Shown here: positions 1-11,830 of the stretch, piece by piece
Layout: each line of letters begins with the position of its first letter
Numbering within the stretch: the stretch's first letter is position 1
Source of the DNA: Seriola aureovittata
Lineage: Eukaryota; Chordata; Actinopteri; Carangiformes; Carangidae
Direction of reading: 5' to 3'
DNA: 64,000 bases
Assembly: GCF_021018895.1 (NCBI RefSeq)
Contig: NC_079371.1
Coordinates: 8,945,501 to 9,009,500, forward strand
Position numbers and translations under genes: made by a program
Notes under the pieces: model-generated
Seen by the model: only the letters and a program-made list of their open reading frames with translations
Told to the model about the DNA's origin: nothing
Database searches by the model: none

Positions 1-128
1 ACTTGAGTGCAAATATGTGAAAGTTTACATGTCAACATACTAAACTAAGATGGTGAACATGGTTCATCAGCACGTTAGCATGTAGAGCACTGGTGAACGT
101 AGTGTTAGTATTGTGAAGACTAGCAGTA
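1..128. repeat. Fragment of an old fish interspersed repeat
   Basis: This stretch contains wording such as 'CTAAACTAAGATGGTGAACA' and 'CACGTTAGCATG', which recurs in a related form at about 19,340-19,440. It belongs to a widespread degenerate fish repeat built from GCTAACATG-like words. The fragment runs into the LINE remnant that follows. The family is recognised from memory and no TIR or target duplication is visible. Confidence 0.5.
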
Positions 129-2830
129 CTTAGAAGGGCTGAATATCTTAGGAAAAAGAGAAAGAATAAAGAGTATGTAAGGACAGTGTTTTACAGGGAC
201 CCTTTCAAGTTTGTTAAAGGATTGTTTAACCAGGAAAAGGGAGGGCAGCTTAAGCCAACAAAGTTAGAAGTAGAAAAATATCTAAGAATCACGTATTCAG
301 ATTTTGAGCAGAATAGAGTAATAGGCCTTCCACCTGACATGCCACCAGTAGGAAAGATAGATCATGAGATGGATGTTAGACCACCCAGGTGGAAGGAGGT
401 TGAGGAGGTCGTCAGGCATGCAAAGGCTTGTTCGGCCCCAGGGCCAAATGGAGTCCCCTACCGGGTTTATAAAAGCGCACCTGATATAAGTTTTTGTGGA
501 GGCAATTAAGAATAGTTTGGGAGAAACAGGTTATTCCCAGAGCATGGCGTAGGGCAGGAGGTGTTTTTATTCCAAAGCAGAAGGAATCCTCAGACCTGAG
601 TCAGTTTCGAATGATCTCTCTCCTAAATGTAGAGGGGAAGATCTTCTTTAGCGTAGTCGCACAGAGATTAACTAGTTATTTAGAAAGGAATAGCTTAATT
701 GATACTGCAGTACAGAAAGCAGGAATACCAGGTTTCGCAGGGTGTTTAGAGCACACTAGCATGATTTTGCATCAGATTCAGGCAGCCAAGACAGAGAAAA
801 GAGACTTGCATGTCATATTTTTGGATTTAGCAAATGCGTTTGGTTCAGTGTCACATAGCCTTATTTGGGAGGCATTTGATTATTTTAGAGTGCCTGGAGT
901 AGTGGTTAATTTAGTAAAATTGTATTTCCAAGATATTAGGCTATGCTTAAGCACAGCAGGCTTTACAACATGATGGCAGAGGCTAGAAATAGGCATTATG
1001 TCAGGGTGCACGATTTCTCCATTGGCATTCACAATGGTGATGGAGGTAATCATTAGAGCTTCTAAGTGGGTTGTAGGTGGAGAGAGGCGGCAGGATGGGA
1101 TGCGCCTTACACCAATTAGGGCCTACATGGGTGACATGACGTTGATAACTACAACGGTGCCATGTATGAAAAGAGTACTTGAGAGACTTAATAAAAACTT
1201 AAAGTGGGCTAGTATGAAAATCAAGTCTAGAAGTATCTCAATAAGTAGAGGGAAGTTAAGTGATAGGAAGTTTGTAATAGACGAAGAGTAAATTCCAATA
1301 ATTAGGGAAAAATCAGTAAAAAGTCTTGGTAGGTGGTACAAGGCAGACTTGAATGACGGAGAACAGGTAGTGCAGTTTCGGAAGGATGTTGCTGAGGGAC
1401 TGGATGGAATAGATAAATCAGGGCTTCCAGGAAAGTTGAAGCTGTGGTGTCTGCAGTTTGGGTTATTTCCCAGGCTGATGTGGCCACTGTCTGTATATGA
1501 GATTCCATTATCTGCTGCAGAAAAAATGGAAAGATTAGTTAGCTCTTACATTAGGAAGTGGCTAGGTGTTCCTAGATGTTTAAGCATGGTGGTACTGTAT
1601 GGGAATGGCATACTTCAGCTCCCAGTAACTAGTCTAGTGGAGGAGTTTAAATGTACCAAGGTTAGGACAGAGCTCCTGTTATCTGGGAGTAAAGATGTGG
1701 TAGTCAGTAAGGTGGTTCAAAACCCAATCAAGGGGAGAAAGTGGAATCCAAGAATGGCGTAGCAGGAGGCGGAAGCAACGCTCAGGCATACAGAGATTCT
1801 GGGTAATGTCCAAATAGGCCGGGGAGGCTTGGGGCTTGGCCCAAGCAAACCGGTGTGGAGTAGAGCAGGTCCCAAGGAGAAGAGAAAGCTAGTCATGGAG
1901 CAGGTTCGTAGACAGGAGGAAATATTAAAGGGTGCAAAGGCAGTGGCCCAGGCTAAGCAGGGACAGTGGCTGAATTGGGAAGGTGTAGACAAGAAAAAGC
2001 TTAGCTGGAAAGAACTGTCGAGTATGGAGGAAAGTAGTATTAGATTTTTGATAGGGGCAACTTATGATGTATTGCCAACTCCCCAGAACCTAAAACTCTG
2101 GGTAAATGGAGACCCACTATGTTCATTGTGTTCAGGTACAGCAACTTTAAAGCACATTCTGTCAGGCTGTAAAGTTAGTCTATCGCAAGGCCGGTATACG
2201 TGGCGACATAACCAGGTTTTTAAAAAGCTTAGCTGCAGGAATTGAAGAGTTACGGAGGCAGGCAAATTTAGGAGGGCCTAAAATAAAGAGAGTTGCAATC
2301 AAGTTTGTTCAAGAGGGAGAGAAAGTTGGTAAGACTACAAGGAGGCAAGGCAGCTTAGAGGATGCTTGTGATTGGGAAATGCAGGTAGATTTAGGAGGAA
2401 AGCTTGTTGTTCCCCAGGAAATAGCCAGTACAAATCTAAGGCCTGACATAGTCTTGTGGTCTAGGAGTAGAATGAAAGTATATTTCATAGAGCTGACTGT
2501 TCCGTGGGAGGCCTTAGTTGAAGAAGCATATGAAAGGAAAAAGCTCAGGTATGTAGAGTTAGGGGCAGAAGCAGAGCAGCGAGGATGGAAAGTTAGGATT
2601 TGTCCAGTGGAAGTAGGATGTAGAGGATTTGTAGCAAGGTCTGTTGTCTCTTTGGTAAGGGAGTTAGGAGCAAGTGGACAGAGTGTGAGGAAAATAGTAA
2701 AGGACATGTCAGATGAGGCAGCAAGATCCAGTCAGTGGATTTGGATGAGAAGAAGTAATGGTAGCTGGGGGCCCAGCAGGGGGAGCACTTAGGATAGACA
2801 GACTCTTAGGAGAAGCAAGGAAGAAATCCA
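129..2830 (+). pseudogene. Broken non-LTR retrotransposon (LINE) with reverse transcriptase and restriction-like endonuclease
   Basis: This is a 5'-truncated remnant of a single-ORF LINE. In order it shows an N-proximal RT region with 'SAPGPNGVPYRV' near 436-470, RT block 'FLDLANAFGSV' near 820-850, 'GCTISPLAF' near 1004-1030, a CCHC-like zinc knuckle (CSLC...HILSGC) near 2119-2170, and a C-terminal restriction-like endonuclease motif ('RPDIVLWS' then 'FIELTVP') near 2441-2505. This order is typical of R2/R4/Hero/Rex6-type elements; I cannot assign the clade. Defects are frameshifts near 490 and 2220 and in-frame stops at 971-973, 1289-1291 and 1760-1762. The catalytic YMDD box reads YMGD at 1124-1135, so the copy could not be active. 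The reading frame continues upstream of 186 to about 129, where another repeat begins. Confidence 0.88.
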
Positions 2831-3540
2831 GGAAGAGGAAGTGTTTTTAAGTGGGGGGTGTGGCCTGTGTGAGCTTCTTTGAGACCATGTGGTTAGTCCA
2901 GGTGAGGTGGCCTGTATTGTTTGCTTGTATTGTTTGAATTGGTTTGTAGTGTGTCTTTTGCTGTTTAGGTGAGTTTGTTTGTTTTAGGTGAGATGAATGG
3001 TGTGGTGTTGGAGAGTGGGGGGGGGCCTAATCCTCCCTCATTCAAAATGGCCGCCACTTCCTCCAACTGTTTAGGGGAGTTTGTTTGCTGAATCTGCTAG
3101 TGTGTTTTGTCAGAGTTGATGATGGTGTTGTTTGTGGTAGCATAGGCAAGATAAAGAAAATAGCCGTGGTGTGAGGAGCAGTGACGGCTGGCAGAGGAGT
3201 GACTCTGGGACACCAGTGATCACTGTCTAGCCTCCTGGAGGTGTCGTGGGACCAACTAGACGAAACACTGGTGAAAGGAGGTTCCCACCTGATGACCCCA
3301 AAGACATGTTAGTTATCACTGCTCATTAGTCTGTATAGCTAAATTAATAGTTATCATTGGACATGTTAAGCTTAGGGAGCTATTCACTTAGTCTGGTCCA
3401 TTTTCTGTAGCACAAGTTTCTTGTGTTTACCTTAAATAAATTATTGTATTATCTAGTATTGTGTTTGTGACAGTCCTAGGTCAAAGACCTAGACAAGGAT
3501 GGAAACCACACAGGATCTTACGTAAGTTAACCAATATTTT
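2831..3540 (+). other. Probable 3' UTR and tail region of the LINE; no gene seen
   Basis: G/T-rich sequence follows directly on the LINE coding remnant and has no open frame of note. It probably includes the element's 3' UTR. The downstream boundary is not clear because no target-site duplication was recognised. Confidence 0.4.
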
Positions 3541-4612
3541 ATTCACAACTAGGACAAAGCTGTAAGTCAGTGGCGGTTTCCTATGTGGTTGTTATTTAAC
3601 CTGTGGAGGGAATAAACAGATGACAAACAAAATAAACATGTAATCAACACAAAAGAAAATGAGCTGGTAAATTGGGATTTCTTACGCTAACAAATCATTG
3701 GCATCTTACTTCATCTAGGACAGCTGTTTTTAAAAAAAAAAAAAAAAAAAAAAGACATTTTTCACATCTGTAAAATATGGAGCTTTGCATTGTGGGATTG
3801 AAAGTAGTTTACATGTCATGAACACTACATCTTTTGCTCCATTTGGGAATTGTTGGGGGCATTACATAGCGGATACACATGCATACTCAAATAAAATGGC
3901 AGATGATGTAGTTCATGGTATTGTAAATAGTAGCTGTGTCTCAGGGCCACATCTTTCAAAGGCTGCATTTAAAGACTCCTTCAAATGCGACAGAGAGATG
4001 CGTCCTTCATTTCCCAGGAAAAGAGTGATTGCGCACCAGTGATTAATCACTTTTCAAAGAGAATAAGACGGTCTCCACAAATCAAACAGCGGCTGAGGAT
4101 AAATAGGAAATGCTCCGTAGATCAGACCATCTCATTTCTATGTAGTCTTTGGAGGCCACGACCGAAGGCTCCATTGAATTGAGACACATCTTAAGTCTGT
4201 TGTTTCATTTGGGAATTGTTGGTAGTACTATATAGTGGATACATTTACACACACAAAATTTGGACACTGAAGTGCGAGATATAGTAATAAGTGGATTATT
4301 TCAGAGATGACCTGACTCTCTCACTACCACTGGATAACTGACTCAAATGACTTTACTTCAGTGTGCAATTGCTTTCACTGAGTGTTGTCCTGTTTTCAAT
4401 TGAGGGAAACTTCAATGAGAAACATCAATGAATGTAAAGGTTTAAATACAGGCGAATTGTTGAATGAACAGTTGAATGAATTGAATGAATGAAAATGTAT
4501 TTTTACAGTATGTTTGGTCTAACTCATTGTTCTCATCTTCTCAGTCTTTTCTGACTTCACAACTTCTTTGAGCAAAACACCTCCCTATTCTGAGGACGAA
4601 AGGTGGTGAGGT
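3541..4612. other. Intergenic segment without a recognisable gene; holds a spaced direct repeat
   Basis: No coding exon is supported here; the short open frames at 3785-4182 have no recognisable motif. An A-tract lies at about 3729-3752. A 40-bp phrase beginning 'CATTTGGGAATTGTTGG' occurs at about 3840 and again at about 4206, in direct orientation and 366 bp apart. The rest is plain AT-rich sequence. Confidence 0.5.
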
Positions 4613-5251
4613 TGTCTTGTCCTGGTTTTGTTTTGAAAAGTAACTCTCCTCTCGTTTCAGGTCACTTGCCCTTCCTCATGTGTCTCAGTCTGATTGCCCT
4701 TAGTGTTTCGAACCTGTGCCCTATTTCCCTCCATGTGTTTAAATAGTCTGTGTTCCCCTTGTCTTGTGCCAGAGTGTCTTCGTCATTGACCTGCACCCGA
4801 GCCTTTGTCCATGTCCACAGCCATAGTGTCCTTCAAAGTAAGCCGTTTGTTCCTCATGAAGAGTGATTTTTTGTTTGTAATTTCTTGCCTTAGCTAATGT
4901 TCATAGTCCTTTGTTTTTCCTCGTTATGAGTGACTTTTATTTCGTGTAATTTATTATTGATTATCCTGGATCCTCCGCTTGGTGATGTGAGTTGATTATT
5001 TTGGTTTATTTTTATTAAGTCAGGTTTTTCCTCCTTACAGAGTGTTTTGTGTTTACCTTTTTGTTTTTTTTGATTAGAGCTTTTTCTCCTCCTCCTGGAG
5101 TGATTTTGTTTTCTCAGACTTCAGAATTTAGTGACTAGTCTTTTCATAGCCATTTATTTTTCACTCTGTCTGAGGTCACCGGTGATTTCAATAAAGCCCA
5201 TTGTTTTCTTATTCTCTGCGTCTGAGTCCTGCCTTGAGTCCCTGCCTGACA
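4613..5251 (+). mobile_element. Solo LTR-like element (gypsy-like)
   Basis: The block begins 'TGTCTTGTCCTGG' and ends 'CCCTGCCTGACA', so it has the TG...CA termini of an LTR. It carries a TATA-like 'TTTAAATAGTC' upstream and an AATAAA polyadenylation signal near 5190 close to the end, the usual LTR order. Only a 3-bp GGT match is seen as a possible target duplication, so the boundaries are tentative. No internal coding sequence is attached. Confidence 0.5.
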
Positions 5252-5414
5252 GGTATTGCCTAACAAATATGAAAAGCACTCCTAGATGAGTGTTTGTTGA
5301 AGAGTCCACAAAATTCTGAAAAACTAAAATCTTTGACATTATCATTAGATGAGTGAGTGGATGGACCAGAATGAGTTCATATGTTTCACAAAGACCTGAA
5401 TGAGAGCAGTGTGG

Positions 5415-5452
5415 CAGGAAGTGTCCTTTTGAGTATCTGTGATAACCAATCA
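5415..5452 (+). promoter_or_regulatory. ETS site plus CCAAT box upstream of NITR gene A
   Basis: 'CAGGAAGTG' at 5415-5423 is a classic ETS-family core (GGAA). 'CCAATCA' at 5446-5452 is a CCAAT box. They lie about 130 and 99 bp before the ATG at 5545. The same pair in the same order is found upstream of genes B and C. Binding by any particular factor is inferred. Confidence 0.55.
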
Positions 5453-5544
5453 GATGCATTTGACAGTGTTACATAAAGTATGTAACATCAGCTCCTTTAC
5501 TCACTGAGATACGACTGAGGTTCCTTGCAAGAGATAATGTCAAG

Positions 5545-7353
5545 ATGATACTGTTATGGGTTACATTGCTTGCTCTTCATCAAGTATGTAAGTAATCTAA
5601 ACTAGTGATCTTATTCTGTGTATGAAGTCAATGATGAATTCACATGCCAACTAGATGTGTGGAGGTTATATTATGTTTTTGCAAGATAAATAATCTACAT
5701 TTTTGTTATTTACAGTTTCATGTATTAAATTTTTCATTTAATTCAGATTCACTGGTTCCAGTGATCACAGTTCAACTTGGTGAGCCTGTGACTTTCACAT
5801 GTGCTCTGCCTAATGTTGAGATCAGTCACAGGACACTCTACTGGTACAGGCAAAGTGCCGGGGATACTCTGAAATTAATTGTGACACAGCGGAAATTTGG
5901 AAAACCAGAATATACACCAGAGTTTCCCGAGTCCAGATTGGAGGCAAATACTGATAAAAATTTCATCAACCTGACCATAATTAGGACGACTCAAGAAGAT
6001 GAGGGAATGTATCACTGTACAGTCGCGGAGTGGATTAGTAATCCTGTATGGAGTGGGACATATCTGTTACTAAAAGGTAATAATGTGGTCTACTTTGGTT
6101 AAGTTTTGCAAATGCTTCATTCGCTGATTTAAAGCTGCACTGTGCTAGTGTTAAAGAAAAAAGAATTTATCGAGTCACTAAGCCTGTTTAAAAAATCATT
6201 AAACCTCCAGTTGAATTTACATTTAAGATACATTTAATCTATTTATTTCCAAATGTTTGCTGTTTTTGAAGCCTCTGATTTAACGCTACATTGTCTTGAC
6301 TTTTTTGGAAAATGTTAATTGAAACATTATCGAAAGTGCTGCCCATTTCACTACACACTAATTCTAAAAATATCTAGTTAAAACCATAAGTGAGGCAGAT
6401 TCCTCTGATTTGTTTTTATTGTAGCTCCAATCAGAGTTCCAGGACTATAACTCTGTTAAGAAAAGAGCTATATAAATAAAAGTTATTATATTATTTTATT
6501 TTGCTACAAGAGCTTTAAATTATTAAGGTCACATTTGAGATATACTTAAAGTTTTCAAAACATGCTTGGAAATCCCATTGTTTTAACTCAGTTATGTACC
6601 ACTCAGGAAACTCTCAGAAGACATCAAACTATGCTGTTAATGGAACAAAACTGGATCAAGGTATTATTATTCTTCTTATTATCTGTATCATTGTTGTGTT
6701 AATTAGGAAATGTGCACATTTAAGTGTCAGATCATACAATAAGTTAAATAAAATCTGCAAGGATCACTTTTATTATATATTTAAAATCATCTTACCGGTA
6801 GCTGATACTAAACACCATTTACTTTTACTAATTGTTTCTGTCTTTTCATGATGTTTCAGGAACCTGCATGTGGTCACAGACGGCCAGTGCAGTTATATTT
6901 CTGCTGTGTGCTGTCTTGGTTTTAAGTCTGATTGTTATAGCCTCCCTCATTTGTGTCATCAAGACAAACAAGTGTAACTGTTTCAACGGTAATAGAAGTT
7001 AGTCATGTTTCTCTATCCAAAAGTATTACATTCAAACCACTGCATCCTGATTGATTGACATTTGTATATTTTCTATTTCTAAATCCAGCTGCTGTTGCCC
7101 TGCAAAACAGTGGAATTCAGGAAAGTCAACGGGTAGAGTATTTGATTAACTTTATTGAAAAGGTAATGAAGTTTGTTTTTTGTTTTTTTTTACTTTGTTG
7201 TCTGATATCTTTCCTCAGAGAGATGAGGACACGTGGCTTTATTCTGCTGTCGTATTCACCATGATGAAAACTGCCAGTTGTGAAATACAGGATGCAACAT
7301 CAGCAGAGAGAGAGAGGATCTACGCTGCTGTGAAGGCTTTTGGTTTAGATTAG
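5545..7353 (+). CDS. nitr: Novel immune-type receptor (NITR) gene A, V domain only, I domain largely deleted
   Basis: Predicted type I membrane receptor of about 249 residues. Exons: 5545-5587 (leader, MILLWVTLLALHQ), 5747-6076 (V-type Ig domain), 6592-6660 (I-domain remnant), 6860-6988 (transmembrane), 7089-7132 (linker), 7219-7353 (tail, TAG). All junctions are GT-AG and the phases join without a break. The V domain has 'FTCAL', 'LYWYRQSAG' and 'DEGMYHC', giving the Cys-Trp-Cys core, and ends 'SGTYLLLKG' like other NITRs. The third exon starts 'MYHSGNSQKTSNYAV' and jumps to 'NGTKLDQ'. In gene B the matching exon is 384 bp; here it is 69 bp, a 315-bp in-frame loss. The transmembrane segment has no charged residue. 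The tail has 'WLYSAV' and 'RIYAAV', YxxV motifs that miss the ITIM consensus at position -2. It lies tail to tail with gene B. Transcription is unproven, but the frame and splice sites look intact. Confidence 0.85.
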
Positions 7354-7611
7354 TGAGTTACATGTCTGTTTTGCAACATTTGGTATTGTATGATGTGGTT
7401 TATGTGAGTGGGTTTAGAGCTAAAGGGTTTGTTAGTCTAACTTCTTTTTGTGGCTTTCATTTATCAAACCACTTCATTTTGTTCCCTTACCACCAAATAG
7501 GCTAACTGACTCCCTCTTACGCAACTTTGACCACTGCATTTTTATTGTTATTCCTATCATTATTATAACTATCTATTATTATGTTTATGATTATTATTAT
7601 AATCATCAAAA

Positions 7612-7642
<31 letters not shown>

Positions 7643-9314
7643 AAGCTGTTGGGCTATTCACTTATCTTTATACATGCTTCATCACCATCACTTGTTTGGA
7701 TGAATCTGCCTTAAAAAGTGTGGTAAACAAAAAAAAAGAAAGAAATAATCCCCTGTAGCCCACTGATTCTAAAATGATTTAAAAACTAGCAAGCTGCTGC
7801 ACAGGAAGTAGATCTCGATCAAATGTGTTAGTGAAGAGTACCTGAAGTTATCGCAGCCAGGAACGGGTTGCAGTATAATGGTGTTAGAAAGCTGTGTATT
7901 GTGTTCACTACTGCAGAGGAAAGTTTCTGATGGTTTCCAATTAGTAGTCTCACTAAAACAGAAATAACTGACATCTCGTTGTAGAAGGCGACTAGAAGGT
8001 CTGGTTGATTATAACACTTGCTAGATGTTTTTCTAAAACATTTCCAACACTGAGATTGCTTATTACCAACCCAGTTTGTATTTATTATTTTTTGCTGTGG
8101 ACTGTGTAGTCCAATATATCCATTCATTTAGACCACAGACATTTTAATTCTGTTTTAGTTGTGTTTGGATGATCTTGCTGGATTATTATTTAAATTGATT
8201 TCAGGGCGAAAGAGAGCTCGACTGCTGGGTCAGCTGGATTAACTTTTGTAGGCAATATAGAGACAATCAAGTCAGGAAGGAATTTTCAGCTCTACTTCCT
8301 GTCTTACCTACCTTACCTTTCTAGGTTTTTCTAGTCTCAATAGGAAATGCATTTGCAGGGATGAAATTACACAGTGACTACATCTGCAGTCTAAAACTTT
8401 CAGTTCTCACAGGTGTTTAGAATGGACCAGTTGTTTAAGTGGGAGGGCTCAGGCCTATTACGCCCACCCACAACACCGTGCCTCGTTCTCACAAATTGAT
8501 TTAATTCTTATGCTGTCATGATTGGTTGAATTCATGAACAAGATAAAAGTTACACACCACAGGTTCAAAGACCTAATAAGTTAGTAGAGATAAACCGATC
8601 CTATCCACTGATTCACTACTGGCATCAATATATTAGGTAGACCGAATATCAGAAAGATCAAGAGATTTAAAGTTAGAGAAAAATAATCCATACCTAATTA
8701 CTCTTCCATTTTTGTGTTTCAGTATTCTTTTGGCATTATATGAATTCTTTTTACAGACAGAGATACCTGGAAATGCAGGAGATATTAATTTTAATGAGTA
8801 TCCATATTAGTCAGCTCCCTGCATTGTAACCAGTATCAGGAGATAGAAAGTCAGATCAGAGGATTTTGGACAGTAAGTTTATTTCATCATTACAAATAAA
8901 GCTTCTTTGGTGTCTTTGGCGACAGACACCACATGACTATAAAGCTGTTGTGAGTAAATATCATTAGAATTTATGCATGTTGCCTTTATTTTTTGTTTTT
9001 TTTAAGTGACCATGCAAACTATGAACATGACTTGGAACAAAGTCAAACTATATCAATAAAAAAAAAAAAAATTCTCTGCCAAAATGTTGCTACTGCTGTG
9101 ATCTGTCATTGTATAAAACGTGTTGTTTATTCTGGAGATTTCCAACTCATGGTAAAATATGGAACATAAAGAGCATCTGTGTGCTATGATTTTGACTTTT
9201 ATTGGGAAACAGCTTGGTCTCAATCAAGTTGTAAATCTATCCACTACATTTATTTATTCACACTGCCAGAGGTCAGTTCTATAAATCCACCCACAGTTTT
9301 TCATAGACACACGC
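7354..9314. other. Intergenic segment between NITR genes A and B
   Basis: This spacer lies between the two 3' ends and probably contains both 3' UTRs. A (GTT)n run sits at 7612-7642. Short A-tracts occur near 7728 and 9057. I see no further exon with NITR or other recognisable motifs. Confidence 0.6.
7612..7642. repeat. (GTT)n microsatellite
   Basis: About ten uninterrupted TTG/GTT units, directly readable. Confidence 0.95.
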
Positions 9315-11358
9315 TCACATTTGCTTTTCAACATGAGAGTACACACTTTCTTCAGTCTTCAACTCTTTCTTCTTCCTTCCTCTTGTAACTTTCCCTCCAG
9401 AGAAATATAACGCAGCATAGTTCAGATCAAGTCCATCTTCAGTCTGTGCAGCAAATAAAAGACTTATTATTAATCATGTAGGTATATGCTGCTGTTAGGA
9501 ATTATGCTAATGAAGTAACAACAAATGTGATTTGGCATGTTTGCTTACATTTTCATGTACTGGCTGGCTCAAATTGTCATGTCGTCCTTCTGGCGAGGCA
9601 CTTTCTCTTCCTAATGATGAATGGAAACAGGTATATTATGTACTTTATCTGACTTTTCAATACAGATCCTCAACTGACGCAACAGGTTTTAATTTAAAAA
9701 TGTTAATTAACTAACAGTTATAAAGTATTTCCTGAATTATTAATTAACAACAATTAATTAATTAGTTTAAGAGACACGTGGAACAAACACCAATATGGAG
9801 ACTACAAATGTCCTACAAATGTGATTGGCATTAAATATTACTACTGTGCAAAATAAAATAATTATTTATTATCTTATCAATGAACATGAGGATTTTCCTA
9901 TATGAAGTTACACATTTTACATCAGAGATAAGAACTTTTCCAGTACAACCATAGTGGCATTGTCATTTTTGATTCAGATAACAACACTTACCTTTAAATT
10001 GTTCACTCACTGGTCTTGGAGTTCGGCAACAGATGAAAACAATATTTCCAATCACAGAAATGGCCAAGCAGACTACTGATATCACCAGCGCAATAAATTC
10101 AGAACTTGCTTCAGAAACAAAAAAATGTATGTGTCAATGCTTCTGAAAGAGGAGACTCATAAATCATGATGTTGTCAACATGTTTTGTATTTCACCTCCA
10201 GTGTTGGACAGACACAGTTTTGTTCCATCTCCAAAAATGATCTCCCCACATGTGGCCACAGCGCAGTAATAAGTCCCAGCATCATAGGAGTTGATGTTCT
10301 TAGTGAAGCGATAAACACAGCTCTTTAGAGAGTCAGATCTGTTGTCACATTTATCAAGTTTATTTCCATCATTGTAGATGATGTTAGGATGAGATTTATC
10401 TGACCCGGCTCTGAACCAGTACACACTGTGATCTCCTGGACAGGTCTTGTTCACAGATTCAAAGAGGACTGAACACTGCAGAGTCACTGAGTCTCCTGGA
10501 TGGACTGGATCAGATACTGTCGGCCACTGAACAACGGTATAGTTTGATGTCCTCTGAGGGTTTCCTGAGTGGTACAAAACTGTGCTGAAAGTTTGGAATA
10601 GAAGTTCCTCACACATTCTGAAATATTAGGACTTTGATAACCATAACATACAATGATTTGACATAATATGGTACAGATATAATTAGGAATAAGTGCTCCA
10701 GAAGTAAGAGTAATATATCTAACATAAACTTTCAATTGGATATTCGGTGCTGTATAATGAATTTGGAATGCATCTCAGAAAATGCTTGGTGACACCATAT
10801 CAAGTCATTTTTAAAAAAAATAGTTAAGAATCATTAACACAGGGCTGATTATAAATTACCTTTTACTGACAAATAGGTCCCAGTCCAAGTATTTTCCGTC
10901 CAATCTATGACTGCACAGTGATACATTCCCTCATCTTCATGAGCGGTCTTCAAAATGGTCAGCTTCATGATATTTTTACTTTGTTTAACTTCCAGTCTTG
11001 AGGCAGAAAACGCTGGTCCATATACCGGGTTTATACTTTTCCGCTGTGTCACAATGATTTTCAGAGAATCCCCAGCACTCTGCTTGTACCAGAGGACTTG
11101 TCTTTTGTTCAAATCTTCACGAGGCAAAACACACAAGAATGTCGCAGGTTCACCAGGTTGAACTGTGATCACTGGAACCATTGTGTCTGAATCAAGTCAG
11201 AGCACATAAGGCATGAAACAATAAGTGACAATTAGTGTAAAATGTAAAAAAAAAAAAAAAAAAATCTTAAATACTTAAATGAGAAAATGTATCGTCATTA
11301 TTAAATAGCACTTACGTCCTTGATGAAGGAGAAACAGTGTAGCCCATAACAGGATCAT
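9315..11358 (-). CDS. nitr: Novel immune-type receptor (NITR) gene B, V + I domains, two ITIMs
   Basis: Complete predicted inhibitory NITR of about 353 residues. Exons in coding order: 11316-11358 (leader, MILLWATLFLLHQG), 10860-11186 (V), 10196-10579 (I), 9992-10108 (transmembrane), 9549-9610 (linker), 9315-9443 (tail, TGA). Exon lengths and phases close exactly. The V domain shows 'FLCVL', 'LWYKQSAG' and 'DEGMYHC'. The I domain shows 'LQCSVL', 'VYWFRAGS', 'DAGTYYC' and extra cysteines (CPGDH, KSCVY, ATCGE), then the J-like 'FGDGTKL'. This V/I pairing with a J-like motif is the NITR signature. The tail carries LNYAAL and SVYSHV, both fitting the ITIM consensus, so recruitment of SH2 phosphatases is expected from the family. 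The V is close to gene A's V, suggesting a recent duplication. The exon 3 acceptor was set at the second AG by phase and by comparison with gene A. Confidence 0.93.
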
Positions 11359-11446
11359 CTTGACACTGTCTTTATTTGGAAACTTCTTGGTAATGTTGTG
11401 AGTGGAGGAGGAGAGATGATTGTGAGGTCAGACCATCAGATGCATG

Positions 11447-11488
11447 TCATTGGCTATCACAGAATATATGATCAATGTGCACTTCCTG
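11447..11488 (-). promoter_or_regulatory. ETS site plus CCAAT box upstream of NITR gene B
   Basis: Read on the minus strand, 'CAGGAAGTG' (11480-11488) is followed by 'GCCAATGA' (11447-11454), about 122-130 and 89-96 bp before the ATG at 11358. Order and spacing match genes A and C. The stretch 'TGTGATAGCCAATGACATGC' also resembles the gene A promoter sequence around its CCAAT box. Confidence 0.55.
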
Positions 11489-11589
11489 TTAGACTGGTCT
11501 TGTCTTGGTGTAGTACCTCTCATTCTTATCCTTTCTCGAAATCATTTAATGTTAATAAAGATGACATAAAGGAGTAAATGTAATGAGCT

Positions 11590-11830
11590 AGAGATTGTTC
11601 ATGTTTTTCACCCAGCCCATCAATTTGGTCCAGACTGAACTACAACTCTCAAATAGATTTCTTTGAAACCTGGTATAGATATTCATGGTCCTGAGAGGAT
11701 GAAACTTCATACCTTGATGTTCCTGTGGCCTTTCTGCTAGCACCACCAGCAGGTCAAATTTTTCACGTATCCTGTGAAATATCTCAACATATATTGAACA
11801 GAGTGGTAAATAGAGCAATAAAGTGTCATT
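11590..11830. repeat. Truncated copy of an old fish interspersed repeat
   Basis: Phrases such as 'TAGCACCACCAGCAGGTC' and 'GTGAAATATCTCAACA' match the same repeat family that is more complete at about 18,750-19,500, where 'TAGCATCACCATCAGGTC' occurs. The copy is degenerate and without clear ends. The minus-strand open frame across it is not a gene. Confidence 0.6.
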
